64,000 nucleotides of DNA from Hyphomonadaceae bacterium. Lineage in GTDB: Bacteria > Pseudomonadota > Alphaproteobacteria > Caulobacterales > Maricaulaceae. The notes under the pieces were generated by a model that was not told where the DNA came from, ran no database searches, and saw nothing but the letters and a program-made list of their open reading frames with translations. Position numbers and translations under genes: made by a program. Where the stretch lies: positions 1 to 64,000 of the forward strand of contig JABDMW010000015.1 in the NCBI GenBank assembly GCA_013001295.1, given 5' to 3'. Positions 28,234 through 37,629 of this stretch are shown here, piece after piece. Numbering within the stretch: the first letter of the stretch is position 1; each line of letters opens with the position of its first letter.

Positions 28234-28348
28234 AGGCGTCCTATATCGCCTCTTTTTACCCGTGCATAGTAGTTGGCATCGATTTTGAAACAAGAATTAC
28301 ACCTGTTCGATAAAGAGAATCAGCGTAAACGTGAAAACAGAGGGTGTT

Positions 28349-28861
28349 ATGGGGATTAAAAAGAAAATATTTTTTACATGGGTGGCACTTGAAGTGGTTC
28401 TGCTGCCGGTATCCATCCCCGCGACCGCTCAAATTGTCGACCGTATCGCATTTTCCGTTCAGCCCCGTATTGCGGCTGTGGAACTGGAAGCGGAACCCGG
28501 AATGTCGCGTTATATTGTGGCGTCAAATGCGCCATTTGCCGTGATTTCTGAGGGCGCCATCGGTCAAATCGATGTCGATATCAAAGTCCACGGCAACCTC
28601 AATAAAACGCCTTTTGGGACGAAAGCGCAAAGCCCGGGACCAAAGCAAACATGTACGACATCGATCAGCGGATCCCCGAATATCATTTATACAGCCGACC
28701 GGAAGACCGCTGCCAAACGCGGTGAAATCCTGCAACAAGCCGTTATGGTTGAAATGCGTTATGACCCGGCCATGAAGCCAACACTTCGTTTTGAGGCAGC
28801 GAAATCACAAGAAGCCCTGGCATTGCCAACCGCGCAGACATGTCTCCATAAATCCAGCTAA
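28349..28861 (+). CDS. Secreted hypothetical protein
   Basis: This is a protein of about 170 residues with a signal sequence (FFTWVALEVVLLPVSIPATA-Q). The mature part has strands such as VDRIAFSVQPRIAAVELEAEPGMSRYIVAS and two cysteines (QTCTTS and the C-terminal TCLHKSS) that could form a disulfide. Translation probably starts at the ATG at 28349 after AGAGGG; an in-frame GTG at 28331 is the alternative. I do not recognise a family. It is divergent from queC and lies before an ABC exporter gene. Confidence 0.65.
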   Translation: MGIKKKIFFTWVALEVVLLPVSIPATAQIVDRIAFSVQPRIAAVELEAEPGMSRYIVASNAPFAVISEGAIGQIDVDIKVHGNLNKTPFGTKAQSPGPKQTCTTSISGSPNIIYTADRKTAAKRGEILQQAVMVEMRYDPAMKPTLRFEAAKSQEALALPTAQTCLHKSS

Positions 28862-28978
28862 TAAACCCAGTTATTTTCAAACATTTTTGAATAGATTATG
28901 TCGCGGTTTTTTAGCTTTAAATCCCGGTAAATAACACTATGGTGCGGCTTCCAAACAGTTAAGCTGGAACTCCGCCTC

Positions 28979-30856
28979 ATGAGCACCGAAACGCAATCAC
29001 AGGATTATTCCCGCAGTCCAGGGGCCGGTTTCGCTGAAACGATCGAAAAAGACAAAGGCAAACGCGCGAAAGCCCGTTCGTTCAAACCGCTTTTTAAACT
29101 GTGGAAGTTTATCGGTCGCTATCCCGCGCGTCTGACGTTGTTTTTAATTTTCCTGGTTTTATCTTCTCTGATGACGCTTGGCCTCACATTTATTCCCAGA
29201 ATTGCCTTGGATTGCCGGGATAGTTCAGGGGATATGGCGCCATATTGCGATGCTATTCGGAACATGAGCGCAGGCAAGCTCAACGGGCTGACATTGTTCG
29301 CAATCATTTACTCGATATTTTTTGCTTTCGCAGGAAGTACGCGTGCTTATCTGATTAACACCTTGGGAGAGCAAGTGGTCGCGGACATGCGTACCTCCGT
29401 ATACGACAATTTGATGCGTCTTAGCCCGGCTTATTACGAACGTATTCGTACGGGCGAAGTCCTGTCACGCCTGACCACGGATACGACTTTGGTTGAAACG
29501 GTTGTAACCGGGTCAATATCATTTGCGATCCGGTCGCTTGTCACAATAATAGGCGCGATCATCCTGATGTTCTTTCTCAATTGGAAGCTGACATTGATGG
29601 TCGTGACTGTCGGGCCGGCGATCGTCATACCTGCGATACTTGTCGGCAAACGGATTCAGCGGTTATCTCGAGACGGTCAGGATAAACTGGCCGGTGCTTC
29701 GGCACGCGCAGGCGAAAGCTTGTCGGCCATCCAGACTGTTCAGGCATTCACCCGCGAGAAATTTGAATCCGAAGGATTCCGTTCTGATATTGTTGCAATG
29801 CTGAAAATCCAAAAACGGAGACTGTTTATTCGGTGGTTTTTGACCATTTTCATTATCGCGTCATTTTTGATCTCATTCACCTTGATTATTCGCCAAGGCG
29901 CTCAAACCGTACAAACCGGTGGTGCCGCCAGTGGAGAAATGATCCAGTTTGCCATCCTCGCCCTCTTCGCTGTCATGCAGGCTTCAATGCTCACCGAAAC
30001 CTGGACCAACCTATTGCGGGCCGCCGGCGCGTCAGAACGTCTGTCAGAAATACTCACAGAATCCCCAGAAATCGCCGCCCCGGCCAATCCGAAAATCGTC
30101 GATCCGGCGACGGGGAATATCAGTTTTGAAAACGTCACATTCTCCTACCCGACCCGCCTCGAAGAAAAGGCGCTCGACGATATTTCGTTTGAAATCAAAC
30201 CGGGTGAAACGGTGGCATTGGTCGGGCCATCCGGCGCCGGTAAAACCACGATTTACCAGCTCCTGCTCCGGTTCTACGACCCGCAAAACGGTCAGATATT
30301 AATTGATAATGTCAACCTGCCCGATATGGCCCCGAAAAACCTGCGCCACCAGCTGGCGATCGTTCAACAAAACACGCCGCTGTTCTCAGGGTCTGCCATG
30401 GAAAATATTCGCTATGGCCGGATTGGTGCAACAGATGAGGAAGTCATCGAAGCAGCAAAAGCCGCCTATGCCCATGACTTCATCATGAAGCTGCCGAAAG
30501 GCTATGAAACCGATCTTGGAGAGCGGGCGACGACCCTGTCCGGCGGCCAGCAACAACGTATCGCCATCGCCCGCGCCATCTTGCGCAATGCCCCAATCCT
30601 ACTTCTGGATGAAGCGACCAGTGCATTGGACGCCGAAAGCGAACGGGCCGTACAGAAAGCCTTCGAGACTTTGTCAAAAGGACGAACAACGCTCGTTATT
30701 GCTCACCGTCTCGCGACGGTTCTAAAAGCCGATCGGATTATTGTGCTCGAAGACGGGAAAATCGTCGACACAGGCACACACAAACAATTAGTGAAACGCG
30801 ACGGGCTGTATGCACGGCTGGCTGATCTGCAATTTGATCAAGACGCGCTCAATTAA
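28979..30856 (+). CDS. ABC exporter, fused permease and ATPase (ABCB/MsbA-like)
   Basis: This half-transporter has six transmembrane helices (about 45-345) fused to a C-terminal nucleotide-binding domain. Walker A GPSGAGKTT is at 416-424, the signature LSGGQQQ starts at 520, then Walker B LLLLDEATSALD-like and the switch histidine in IAHRLAT follow. Members export lipids, peptides or drugs and act as homodimers. A distinctive feature is a loop of about 25 residues between the first two helices with two cysteines (DCRDSSGDMAPYCD), longer than in MsbA. The substrate is unknown. The N-terminal 40 residues are charged and cytoplasmic. Confidence 0.93.
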   Translation: MSTETQSQDYSRSPGAGFAETIEKDKGKRAKARSFKPLFKLWKFIGRYPARLTLFLIFLVLSSLMTLGLTFIPRIALDCRDSSGDMAPYCDAIRNMSAGKLNGLTLFAIIYSIFFAFAGSTRAYLINTLGEQVVADMRTSVYDNLMRLSPAYYERIRTGEVLSRLTTDTTLVETVVTGSISFAIRSLVTIIGAIILMFFLNWKLTLMVVTVGPAIVIPAILVGKRIQRLSRDGQDKLAGASARAGESLSAIQTVQAFTREKFESEGFRSDIVAMLKIQKRRLFIRWFLTIFIIASFLISFTLIIRQGAQTVQTGGAASGEMIQFAILALFAVMQASMLTETWTNLLRAAGASERLSEILTESPEIAAPANPKIVDPATGNISFENVTFSYPTRLEEKALDDISFEIKPGETVALVGPSGAGKTTIYQLLLRFYDPQNGQILIDNVNLPDMAPKNLRHQLAIVQQNTPLFSGSAMENIRYGRIGATDEEVIEAAKAAYAHDFIMKLPKGYETDLGERATTLSGGQQQRIAIARAILRNAPILLLDEATSALDAESERAVQKAFETLSKGRTTLVIAHRLATVLKADRIIVLEDGKIVDTGTHKQLVKRDGLYARLADLQFDQDALN

Positions 30857-30859
30857 ACC

Positions 30860-31363
30860 CTATAGATCAAGCGGTGCTGGTGTCGCTTTATACCCGATAT
30901 ACAGCGGGTGTTTGGGGTGACCTGATGCATTGACTTTAAGTGCGGACAATCGTCCTTTTTCCTGTCTGAAAATATCAATCACGGCCTGGCCACGGTCCAA
31001 ATGGGCGCCATGTTCGCCCCACCCGCCAACCACGTCAATCTCATGACTGCGTTTGGCCAGATCGCGGATCCATTGATCATTCTCCGGCCCGACCGGATCG
31101 GTATGGGCCCGCATGACTTTTGGATCTGTCGCTCGGTAAGCGAAGATATTTAACACAACACTGCCCCCATAGCCCCACATACGGGCGCGGCGTTCGCAGC
31201 GTTCAACGGTTGGATCATTCTTGACTTCATCGGCGGTACTTGGATTCAGCATCAACCAATATAACGGCTCTTTGCTCTCATCCCAGATTTGCGACAAGCG
31301 GTAGCGGTATTTACGGCAGTCCGAAAATACCGCTTCGCGTTTTTCATTTAAGAGATCGACCAT
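30860..31363 (-). CDS. DUF1643 domain protein
   Basis: This 167-residue cytoplasmic protein matches DUF1643: the opening FSDCRKYRYRLSQIWDESKEPLYWLMLNPSTADEVKNDPTVERC-type block (outline only) and WGYGGSVVLNIFAYRATDP are diagnostic. The family is of unknown function. It begins one base after the end of the ribokinase gene, so the two are cotranscribed. That context hints at nucleoside or sugar metabolism, but the family is also found alone elsewhere. No catalytic motif can be read with confidence. Confidence 0.88.
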   Translation of the reverse strand: MVDLLNEKREAVFSDCRKYRYRLSQIWDESKEPLYWLMLNPSTADEVKNDPTVERCERRARMWGYGGSVVLNIFAYRATDPKVMRAHTDPVGPENDQWIRDLAKRSHEIDVVGGWGEHGAHLDRGQAVIDIFRQEKGRLSALKVNASGHPKHPLYIGYKATPAPLDL

Positions 31364-31364
31364 A

Positions 31365-32291
31365 TTATTGAGCGTCCAGAAATGCGGCGACTTCGTCTTG
31401 TGTCGGGGCGCTGTCGGCGGTTAGCCGCGTGACAGATATTGCCGCAGCGGCGGACGCATATTTGACGGCCTCTGCCGGTTCCATTCCTCGGGCGATCGAG
31501 ACCGAAAACACGCCGTTGAAAACATCGCCGGCACCTGTGGAGTCGACAGATGTAACGTCAAATGGTTCAACAGTTTCGGCTGCACCGCCATCCGAGATCA
31601 GCGCACCGCGGCTGCCAAGCGTAATCACAATCGTGCCCGCGCCATATTCCTTGAATTTTTGGATCGCGTCTTCCACTCGTAACTCGCCCTCTGGATAAAA
31701 CCCGGTCAGGGTTTCGGTCTCGGACTCGTTCGGCGTGACGTAGGTCGAGTGCTTCAATAACTGGATTGCTGATGGGTCTGCGGGAGCCGGATTGAGCACG
31801 GTTGGTACGCCTGAAGCATTGGCGATCTCCAGCGCTTTCGCGATCACGTCGGCGCTGACCTCTGATTGTGTAATAACGATATCCGCCGCCTCGATACTGT
31901 CTTTCGCAGCAACCACGTCTTTGGGCGTCAGCGCTTTATTGGCACCCGACGCGACGCTGATCATATTGTCGCCTGCATCATTGACCATAATCGCCGCAAA
32001 TCCGGTGGGCGCTTCTTTCGAGCGCACGACGCGGGAACAATCAACACCGTTGGCAATCAAATGCGCAATCGCTTGTTCCCCAAACCCGTCATCACCAACA
32101 CAGCCGATCATCTTAACATCGGCACCTATACGCGCTGCCGCCACGGCCTGATTGAGGCCTTTACCGCCAATCGCAGTTTTATAATCCTTGGCAAACAAGG
32201 TTTCGTTGGCTTGCGGAAATTCCGCTAAATAGGAGGTAATATCGTAATTGATACTTCCCACCACAACGACGTTGACATCACTTTGTTTCAT
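31365..32291 (-). CDS. rbsK: Ribokinase, PfkB family
   Basis: Ribokinase phosphorylates D-ribose at O5, feeding it into the pentose phosphate pathway and PRPP synthesis. The PfkB signature 1 region GGKGLNQAVAAARIGA is near residues 42-57, and signature 2 with the catalytic base is DSTGAGDVFNG, with D256 as the base. The 308-residue length is normal. The frame opens at 32375, but the ATG at 32291 begins MKQSDVNVVVVGSINYD, the expected first strand. Downstream lies the DUF1643 gene. Several other genes of nucleoside use are close by, notably the nucleoside hydrolase, whose ribose product this kinase could take. Confidence 0.92.
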   Translation of the reverse strand: MKQSDVNVVVVGSINYDITSYLAEFPQANETLFAKDYKTAIGGKGLNQAVAAARIGADVKMIGCVGDDGFGEQAIAHLIANGVDCSRVVRSKEAPTGFAAIMVNDAGDNMISVASGANKALTPKDVVAAKDSIEAADIVITQSEVSADVIAKALEIANASGVPTVLNPAPADPSAIQLLKHSTYVTPNESETETLTGFYPEGELRVEDAIQKFKEYGAGTIVITLGSRGALISDGGAAETVEPFDVTSVDSTGAGDVFNGVFSVSIARGMEPAEAVKYASAAAAISVTRLTADSAPTQDEVAAFLDAQ

Positions 32292-32432
32292 GTTTAACCG
32301 CGTCTCCCCGCGTAAGTTTTCCGATGACTCGTTTATACGCATAGCCGGAAAATTGACCAAGGGCAAAGACCGCAATTGTATTCGATTTATCGGATTAAAT
32401 GCGGTAACCTAACCGGACGCAAGGAGAGCCAA

Positions 32433-33392
32433 ATGGCAGAAACGACGACACTTTCGAAAAAGAAATTACCGGAATTGAGTTTGAACTCATATATAAACGG
32501 AAGTGACGACGAAAAGAATGCTTTTGCCACGGCGTTGAATGACAGCCTGATCGAGTTTGGGTTCGTCATCATTAAAGACCAGGACTTGGTGACTCCTGAA
32601 CTGATTGCCGACGCATATAAAATCTCTGCCGAGTTTTATGCCAAACCGGTTGAAGAAAAACGCAAATACATCAATTCCGGCGGCGGCCATCGCGGGTATA
32701 CGGCGTTTGGGACGGAACATGCCAAAGACAATGCCACGCCGGATCTCAAAGAGTTTTGGCATGTGGGACAGCTTAACCCGCCAAAAGACGGCGATCATTC
32801 CTATTATGAGGACAATATCTGGCCGGACCAAGACGGGTTTAAACCAGTCTTTACCGCTATGTATAAAGGCCTTGAAGACATGGGTTTGATTATGCTTGAG
32901 GCACTCGCCAGCCAGATAGATCCTGGCAATGACTATCTTCCGGACATGGCTAAAAACGGCAATTCCATCCTGCGCATCCTTCATTATCCGCCGATTGGGA
33001 AAGACACCATCCCGAATGCAGTGCGCGCCGCCGCCCACGAGGATATCAATCTCATCACACTATTGATTGCCGCCAACGGTCGCGGGTTGCAATTGCTGAC
33101 ACGGGATAACGAATGGCTGGAAGTTGAAACCGATCCGGAGAATGTCATTGTTGATGCCGGTGACATGCTCGCGCACATTACCGGCGGGAAAATCCCGTCG
33201 ACCACCCACCGCGTGGTTAATGCGGGTGATCTAACTCAAAGCCGCTACTCAATACCGTTCTTCATGCATCCAAGACCGGACAGCGTACTCCGCCCCATTG
33301 ATGGGTTTTGCGACAATCCGGAAGATGTTGAAGTCATTACAGCCAAGGAAAGCCTGGAACGCAGATTGAAGGCGATTGGCTTGATGAAGTAA
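32433..33392 (+). CDS. 2-oxoglutarate/Fe(II) oxygenase, isopenicillin N synthase-like
   Basis: This 319-residue cytoplasmic enzyme belongs to the IPNS-like family of Fe(II)/2OG oxygenases. The facial triad is H202-x-D204 (AAHEDINL) and H259 (TTHRVVN), and the 2OG-binding pair R271-x-S273 is in SRYSIPFF. The N-terminal non-heme domain (DIOX_N) is present, with FGFVIIKDQDL. AAGGAGAG precedes the chosen ATG. In its neighbourhood of nucleoside genes it could hydroxylate or demethylate a sugar or base, but the substrate cannot be read from the sequence. It is divergent from ribokinase. Confidence 0.9.
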   Translation: MAETTTLSKKKLPELSLNSYINGSDDEKNAFATALNDSLIEFGFVIIKDQDLVTPELIADAYKISAEFYAKPVEEKRKYINSGGGHRGYTAFGTEHAKDNATPDLKEFWHVGQLNPPKDGDHSYYEDNIWPDQDGFKPVFTAMYKGLEDMGLIMLEALASQIDPGNDYLPDMAKNGNSILRILHYPPIGKDTIPNAVRAAAHEDINLITLLIAANGRGLQLLTRDNEWLEVETDPENVIVDAGDMLAHITGGKIPSTTHRVVNAGDLTQSRYSIPFFMHPRPDSVLRPIDGFCDNPEDVEVITAKESLERRLKAIGLMK

Positions 33393-33396
33393 TTAG

Positions 33397-34350
33397 CTAA
33401 CTAAACGTCGCCAAACATTCCTCAAGCAATCGGTAGACGCCCTTGTCGTCGACCTCATAGGCCCAGTGGGTGTTTTTGGGGCGCTCCTTTGGATCCATGC
33501 CTTCCCAGAAATCGACGGCGGTATGACCGACCGTGAGCTCGGAATTGCACTCGACTTCAATATTGCAGAACTTGGTTTTAAACAGGGATGGATCGAGGAG
33601 ATAGGCGATGGTGCACGGATCATGCAAGGGGCCGCCATCGGTGCCGTATTTCTCGCTGTCAAAAAAGCTGTACGGCCCGAGAATTTCACACGCCGTGTCG
33701 GCAACCTTGTTGCCAATGGCTTTGATCCGCGCAAGACGGGCGTTGGACGCCAGGACCTGATGGGTGACATCAAGCCCGATCGTGACAGTCTTCACGCCGG
33801 ACTTATAGACGATATGAGCAGCCTCAGGGTCGACGAAAATGTTAAACTCGGCCGAAGGTGTGACATTGCCTCCCATGCGAAGCGCGCCGCCCATCAATAT
33901 GATTTCTTTGACTTTTTTCTTGATCCCGGGCGCTTGTGAAAACGCGGCTGCTATATTGGTCATCGGGCCGGTGACGATCAATGTGACTTCGCCGTCTTCT
34001 TTTTCGCGCAAGATATCGACAATGAAATTTACGGCGTGTTTTTCCTGAACCGGCATTTCCGGCTCATAGACCTTTACTCCATTCATGCCCTCTTCACCGT
34101 GCACTTCATCAGCAGTAAAAAGCCGACGTTTGAGCGGGGCCGCATAACCCGCATAAACCGGGATATCCGTTTGGCCGCAGATCTCACAGATGATCCGGGC
34201 ATTGCGCGTGGTTTTATCGATGGACACATTTCCAGCAACGGTACAAATGCCTAGAATGTCCAACTGGTCCCGTTTGGCGAACGCCATCATCAACATAACG
34301 GCATCATCCTGACCGGGATCACAATCGATTATAATCGGTGTTTTTGTCAT
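33397..34350 (-). CDS. Inosine-uridine preferring nucleoside hydrolase
   Basis: The enzyme cleaves N-ribosides to base and ribose. The calcium-binding signature DCDPGQDDA is at residues 9-17 and the second active-site region GGPLHDPCTIAYLL, with the proton-donor histidine, lies near residue 240. At 317 residues it is a typical IU-nucleoside hydrolase without a signal peptide, so it acts in the cytoplasm. It starts eight bases after the phytanoyl-CoA dioxygenase-like gene ends, so the two are an operon. Ribokinase, a nucleoside transporter and phosphoribosyltransferases nearby make a complete salvage route. Confidence 0.93.
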   Translation of the reverse strand: MTKTPIIIDCDPGQDDAVMLMMAFAKRDQLDILGICTVAGNVSIDKTTRNARIICEICGQTDIPVYAGYAAPLKRRLFTADEVHGEEGMNGVKVYEPEMPVQEKHAVNFIVDILREKEDGEVTLIVTGPMTNIAAAFSQAPGIKKKVKEIILMGGALRMGGNVTPSAEFNIFVDPEAAHIVYKSGVKTVTIGLDVTHQVLASNARLARIKAIGNKVADTACEILGPYSFFDSEKYGTDGGPLHDPCTIAYLLDPSLFKTKFCNIEVECNSELTVGHTAVDFWEGMDPKERPKNTHWAYEVDDKGVYRLLEECLATFS

Positions 34351-34358
34351 TCTTGTTC

Positions 34359-35213
34359 CTAGCTTGTAAATCCACGGACGGGGAAATCTGCCCCGCGTTG
34401 TATCCAGTTTTCCTTAACGTAATCTGCATGGCCGTCGGTCACATGGAGCGTTGTCGCATGACGGGCTTTATCGGATGTATTCGCCGCACTGTAATGGGGC
34501 AAGGTTCCTTTGAAACACACAAGTGTGCCCGCTTTGACTTCCAAAGGAATAGCGGTGTCGGTGTCGGGCCACGGGGTCGGATCAATCTCGTTCATTTTCG
34601 GGAATTCGCCGGTTAGCGTATAGCGTTCACGCAATGGCCCTTTGTGGCCGCTTGGCTCAACCCAAAGGCAGCCATTGGCAAGTGTCGCGTCGTCAACGGC
34701 GAACCAAAAGGTTATGACAGACATAGGCTCCGTATAAAAGAAACTTCCATCCTGGTGCCAACCGACCTCCCCACCGATCCGGGGTTGTTTGAAAATATAC
34801 ATGGATTGCCAGACTTGTGGTTCGATCATGCCCAGGTCATTTGCCAATTCATGCAGTTTTTCACCCGAGGAGAACGCCTTAAACACCGGATCGAGATCAT
34901 GCATGGCGTGACCGATTTTATTGATTGATTGTTCGAGCGGTTGGATCAGTTCGCCCTCGTCATCAAACGCCTTCTCTTCGAAAAAACATTTCACTGTCGT
35001 CGCGGATTCGATGAAATATTTATTTGCAGCATTCGCCAGGTTACGCTTTTCCCGATCTGTCGTGAAGATGGCTTTCTGGACTTCCGAGTTATCACCAGCG
35101 GCAATTTCCAATGCGCGGGTTTTAAGCTCAGCAAGCTCGTCGGCCGACTTAAAATTTGGCAAGACGATGTACCCGTCATCATTAAATTTGGAAATTTGAT
35201 CGGCCGTCAACAT
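34359..35213 (-). CDS. Phytanoyl-CoA dioxygenase (PhyH) family protein
   Basis: This 284-residue Fe(II)/2OG oxygenase belongs to the PhyH family. The metal triad is H153-x-D155 (WHQDGSFF) and H240 (LPHYSAANTS), with R251 as the probable 2OG carboxylate ligand. PhyH proteins in bacteria act on very diverse substrates, including nucleosides (for example EctD-like, AntA-like or purine-modifying roles in the broader superfamily), so the name is not a substrate claim. It is the first gene of an operon with the nucleoside hydrolase, which suggests that it hydroxylates the same or a related nucleoside before cleavage. That is inference. Confidence 0.88.
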   Translation of the reverse strand: MLTADQISKFNDDGYIVLPNFKSADELAELKTRALEIAAGDNSEVQKAIFTTDREKRNLANAANKYFIESATTVKCFFEEKAFDDEGELIQPLEQSINKIGHAMHDLDPVFKAFSSGEKLHELANDLGMIEPQVWQSMYIFKQPRIGGEVGWHQDGSFFYTEPMSVITFWFAVDDATLANGCLWVEPSGHKGPLRERYTLTGEFPKMNEIDPTPWPDTDTAIPLEVKAGTLVCFKGTLPHYSAANTSDKARHATTLHVTDGHADYVKENWIQRGADFPVRGFTS

Positions 35214-35249
35214 AGAGGCAATCTAACGGTGATTGACATCAGGTCAAAG

Positions 35250-35278
35250 AAAAAGCCCCGCACAAGGCGGGGCTTTTT
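35250..35278 (-). terminator. Rho-independent terminator of the TonB receptor gene
   Basis: A 12-bp perfect stem AAAAAGCCCCGC/GCGGGGCTTTTT with loop ACAAG lies about 16 bases after the receptor stop and before the PhyH gene, so the two minus-strand genes are separate transcripts. Confidence 0.9.
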
Positions 35279-35294
35279 GTCGAGAGATTAAAGT

Positions 35295-37496
35295 CTAATT
35301 TTTAGCGCGGAACGATACGCCAACAATACGCGGTTCTGTAACGAAACCTGTGTTGTTGTTAAAGTCGATACCGCCGGCCAAATTGACTTCATTGGTGATG
35401 TTGCGGGCAAAGGCTGCAACTTCATACTGTCCGTCATTAAAGCCGAGACCAAGTTTCAAACCACCTTCGAAATTACCGCTCGTGTTGTACTCTAGGGATT
35501 CATACAAGAATAAATTCGTCTTTCCTTGAATGCTCCAGTCTGTCGACGCGATGAATTCCATCCCGTTTGTCCCGATAGGCTGACGGTAATCGGCAATAAA
35601 GTTTGCGGTCAATTCCGGTGCATTCGGGAACGGGTTCCCGTTCACAACAGCAAATCCGTTGGCATTTATGGCGTCTGTTGGCGTACATTGTCCAGAGCCA
35701 CAAGTTGGAACGGCCAGAAGATCGTCCTGGATTTCGGTTTTGGCATAACCAATACCGGCAGTCAGGTTCAGATTGTCAGAAACCGCCCAAAGTACGTCGG
35801 CTTCGAAACCGTAGCCAACACCTTTGTCTGCATTGACCAAGGTGATGTTGTTGCCACCGCCACCAACAGCTGTGAACTGCTGATCATTGACAACATAGTA
35901 GAAGGCAGCCGCGTTAAACCGCATCCGGTTATCCATCAGGATTGATTTATAACCGACTTCATAGGAGTTGATTGTTTCCGGCTCCGCTGTGGATACAGTG
36001 CCGAAGAAGGCAACGTCACGGCCCTGAATTGACGGCCCGCGGAACCCGCGTGCAATCCGTGCGTAAACATTGGCATTGTCGTTCAGTTCATGGCTCAGGC
36101 TGAAATCCCAGCTCAGCTCAGATGCGGAAATTTCCGTATCAGCAACCGGGCCACCTGGCGCGTTTTCAACGTGCAAGAATGCATCATCTTTCGTGAAACG
36201 AAGACCGCCTGTTAATTTCGTCCGGTCTGACATTTGATACCCGACTTGGGCAAAGGCCGCCCACGCATCGCGCTCATCAAACAATGTTGATGGCGGCACG
36301 AAGCCCGGATCCGTCAAAGCTTCGATAGCTGAGTCAAAGTAGAAACCACCGACTTGCCAGCTGAACGGTCCGTCGCCATTGCTGGCCAAGCGGATTTCCT
36401 GCGTAAACTGATCGGTATCATATACATTACCGGTATCAGACGGGAATGGGATGAAGCCCGGACCTGAAATATTTGTTGGGCCGAAGATAATGAAGCCACC
36501 ATCAATGTCACCCCGAGAATCGCCTGATGCGTTATCAAAGGCCGTGATCGATGTTAGGGTCGCATTGCCAAGATCATAGTCGATTTTCAGGCTATAGCTT
36601 TCTGAGTTGATCGATTGCGGATTGTTGGCGCCACCATCGTAAGAAATGAATCCTTCGTGGTAATTGCTGTTAATCTCGTTGCTTCCAGTCGAAAGAATGT
36701 TCGCCCGGAACAATGTCGCTGTTCCTTCTTCATCCCGCGCTTGCGCTGTCGCCAGGACAGACAGGTTTTCGGTTGGCGTGAACAGGAGCTGGAAACGTCC
36801 GGCAACATCCTGGAAACCACCAAGAGCGTCGTCTTCCAATGTAAAGTCATTGTTGACGTAATCATCACGGCGGATCAATGCGCCAGAAATACGAGCCGCG
36901 ATCTTGCCGGGCATCAGAGCGCCGCCATATGCAGCTTCGACCTTGGCAGAACCGTAGGTACCAAGACTGGCAGAGATGCTCATATCCGTTTCATCAGATG
37001 GCTTGATGGATGAAAACTTGACGATACCAGCCGGTGTATTCCGGCCAAACAATGTACCTTGTGGTCCGCGCAGCACCTCAACCTGTTCCATGTCAAAGAT
37101 CGGGAAGCTTTTCAGCAGCACGTTTTCTTTAACGACGTCGTCCATGATGATGGACACAGGCTGTGTCGCCTGCAAAGCAAAGTCAGAGTTACCAAGGCCG
37201 CGAATATAAAAACGCGGGGCGGTCCGGCCATTTGAACTTTCTGCGTATAGACCCGGGGTCCGGTTTGCGAGGCTAAGAATGTCGCCACCGCCAGACAAGA
37301 TAGCGGTCAGGTCTTTTTGCGGGATGGCCGTGATGGAAATCGGCACATCCTGGATGTTTTCTTCCCTTTTCTGCGCGGTCACGATGATTTCATCGACCTG
37401 AGCAAAGGCGGAACCGGTGAAAAGAAGTGTTGAAGCTGCAAACATGCTGGAACCAAGCAAGAGAGCCTTTTTTGCGAAATGAGTTGATGAGAACAT
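35295..37496 (-). CDS. TonB-dependent outer-membrane receptor
   Basis: This is a 733-residue receptor with a signal peptide ending GSAFA-Q, a TonB box near the mature N-terminus (VDEIIVTAQK), a plug domain (about 35-150, including RGLGNSDFALQATQPVSIIMDD) and a 22-strand barrel that ends in FRAKN, close to the usual aromatic C-terminus. The ATG at 37496 has GGAGG upstream and is preferred to 37535. It is terminated by a clear hairpin. Its position between the nucleoside hydrolase/PhyH operon and an SDR gene suggests it imports the substrate of this locus, but its sequence class (VTAQKREENIQDVP) is widespread and does not tell the ligand. Confidence 0.93.
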   Translation of the reverse strand: MFSSTHFAKKALLLGSSMFAASTLLFTGSAFAQVDEIIVTAQKREENIQDVPISITAIPQKDLTAILSGGGDILSLANRTPGLYAESSNGRTAPRFYIRGLGNSDFALQATQPVSIIMDDVVKENVLLKSFPIFDMEQVEVLRGPQGTLFGRNTPAGIVKFSSIKPSDETDMSISASLGTYGSAKVEAAYGGALMPGKIAARISGALIRRDDYVNNDFTLEDDALGGFQDVAGRFQLLFTPTENLSVLATAQARDEEGTATLFRANILSTGSNEINSNYHEGFISYDGGANNPQSINSESYSLKIDYDLGNATLTSITAFDNASGDSRGDIDGGFIIFGPTNISGPGFIPFPSDTGNVYDTDQFTQEIRLASNGDGPFSWQVGGFYFDSAIEALTDPGFVPPSTLFDERDAWAAFAQVGYQMSDRTKLTGGLRFTKDDAFLHVENAPGGPVADTEISASELSWDFSLSHELNDNANVYARIARGFRGPSIQGRDVAFFGTVSTAEPETINSYEVGYKSILMDNRMRFNAAAFYYVVNDQQFTAVGGGGNNITLVNADKGVGYGFEADVLWAVSDNLNLTAGIGYAKTEIQDDLLAVPTCGSGQCTPTDAINANGFAVVNGNPFPNAPELTANFIADYRQPIGTNGMEFIASTDWSIQGKTNLFLYESLEYNTSGNFEGGLKLGLGFNDGQYEVAAFARNITNEVNLAGGIDFNNNTGFVTEPRIVGVSFRAKN

Positions 37497-37629
37497 GGAT
37501 ATTCCTCCGTTATGTTCGAGATGCAGGTTTTTCAACCGCGGAAATAATGAGGCTCACATACCCCCCCAAACGATTCCCGTCCATATTGGAAGTCGGATAT
37601 GCGTTCGAATCTCTATATGTGTGGCAAAA

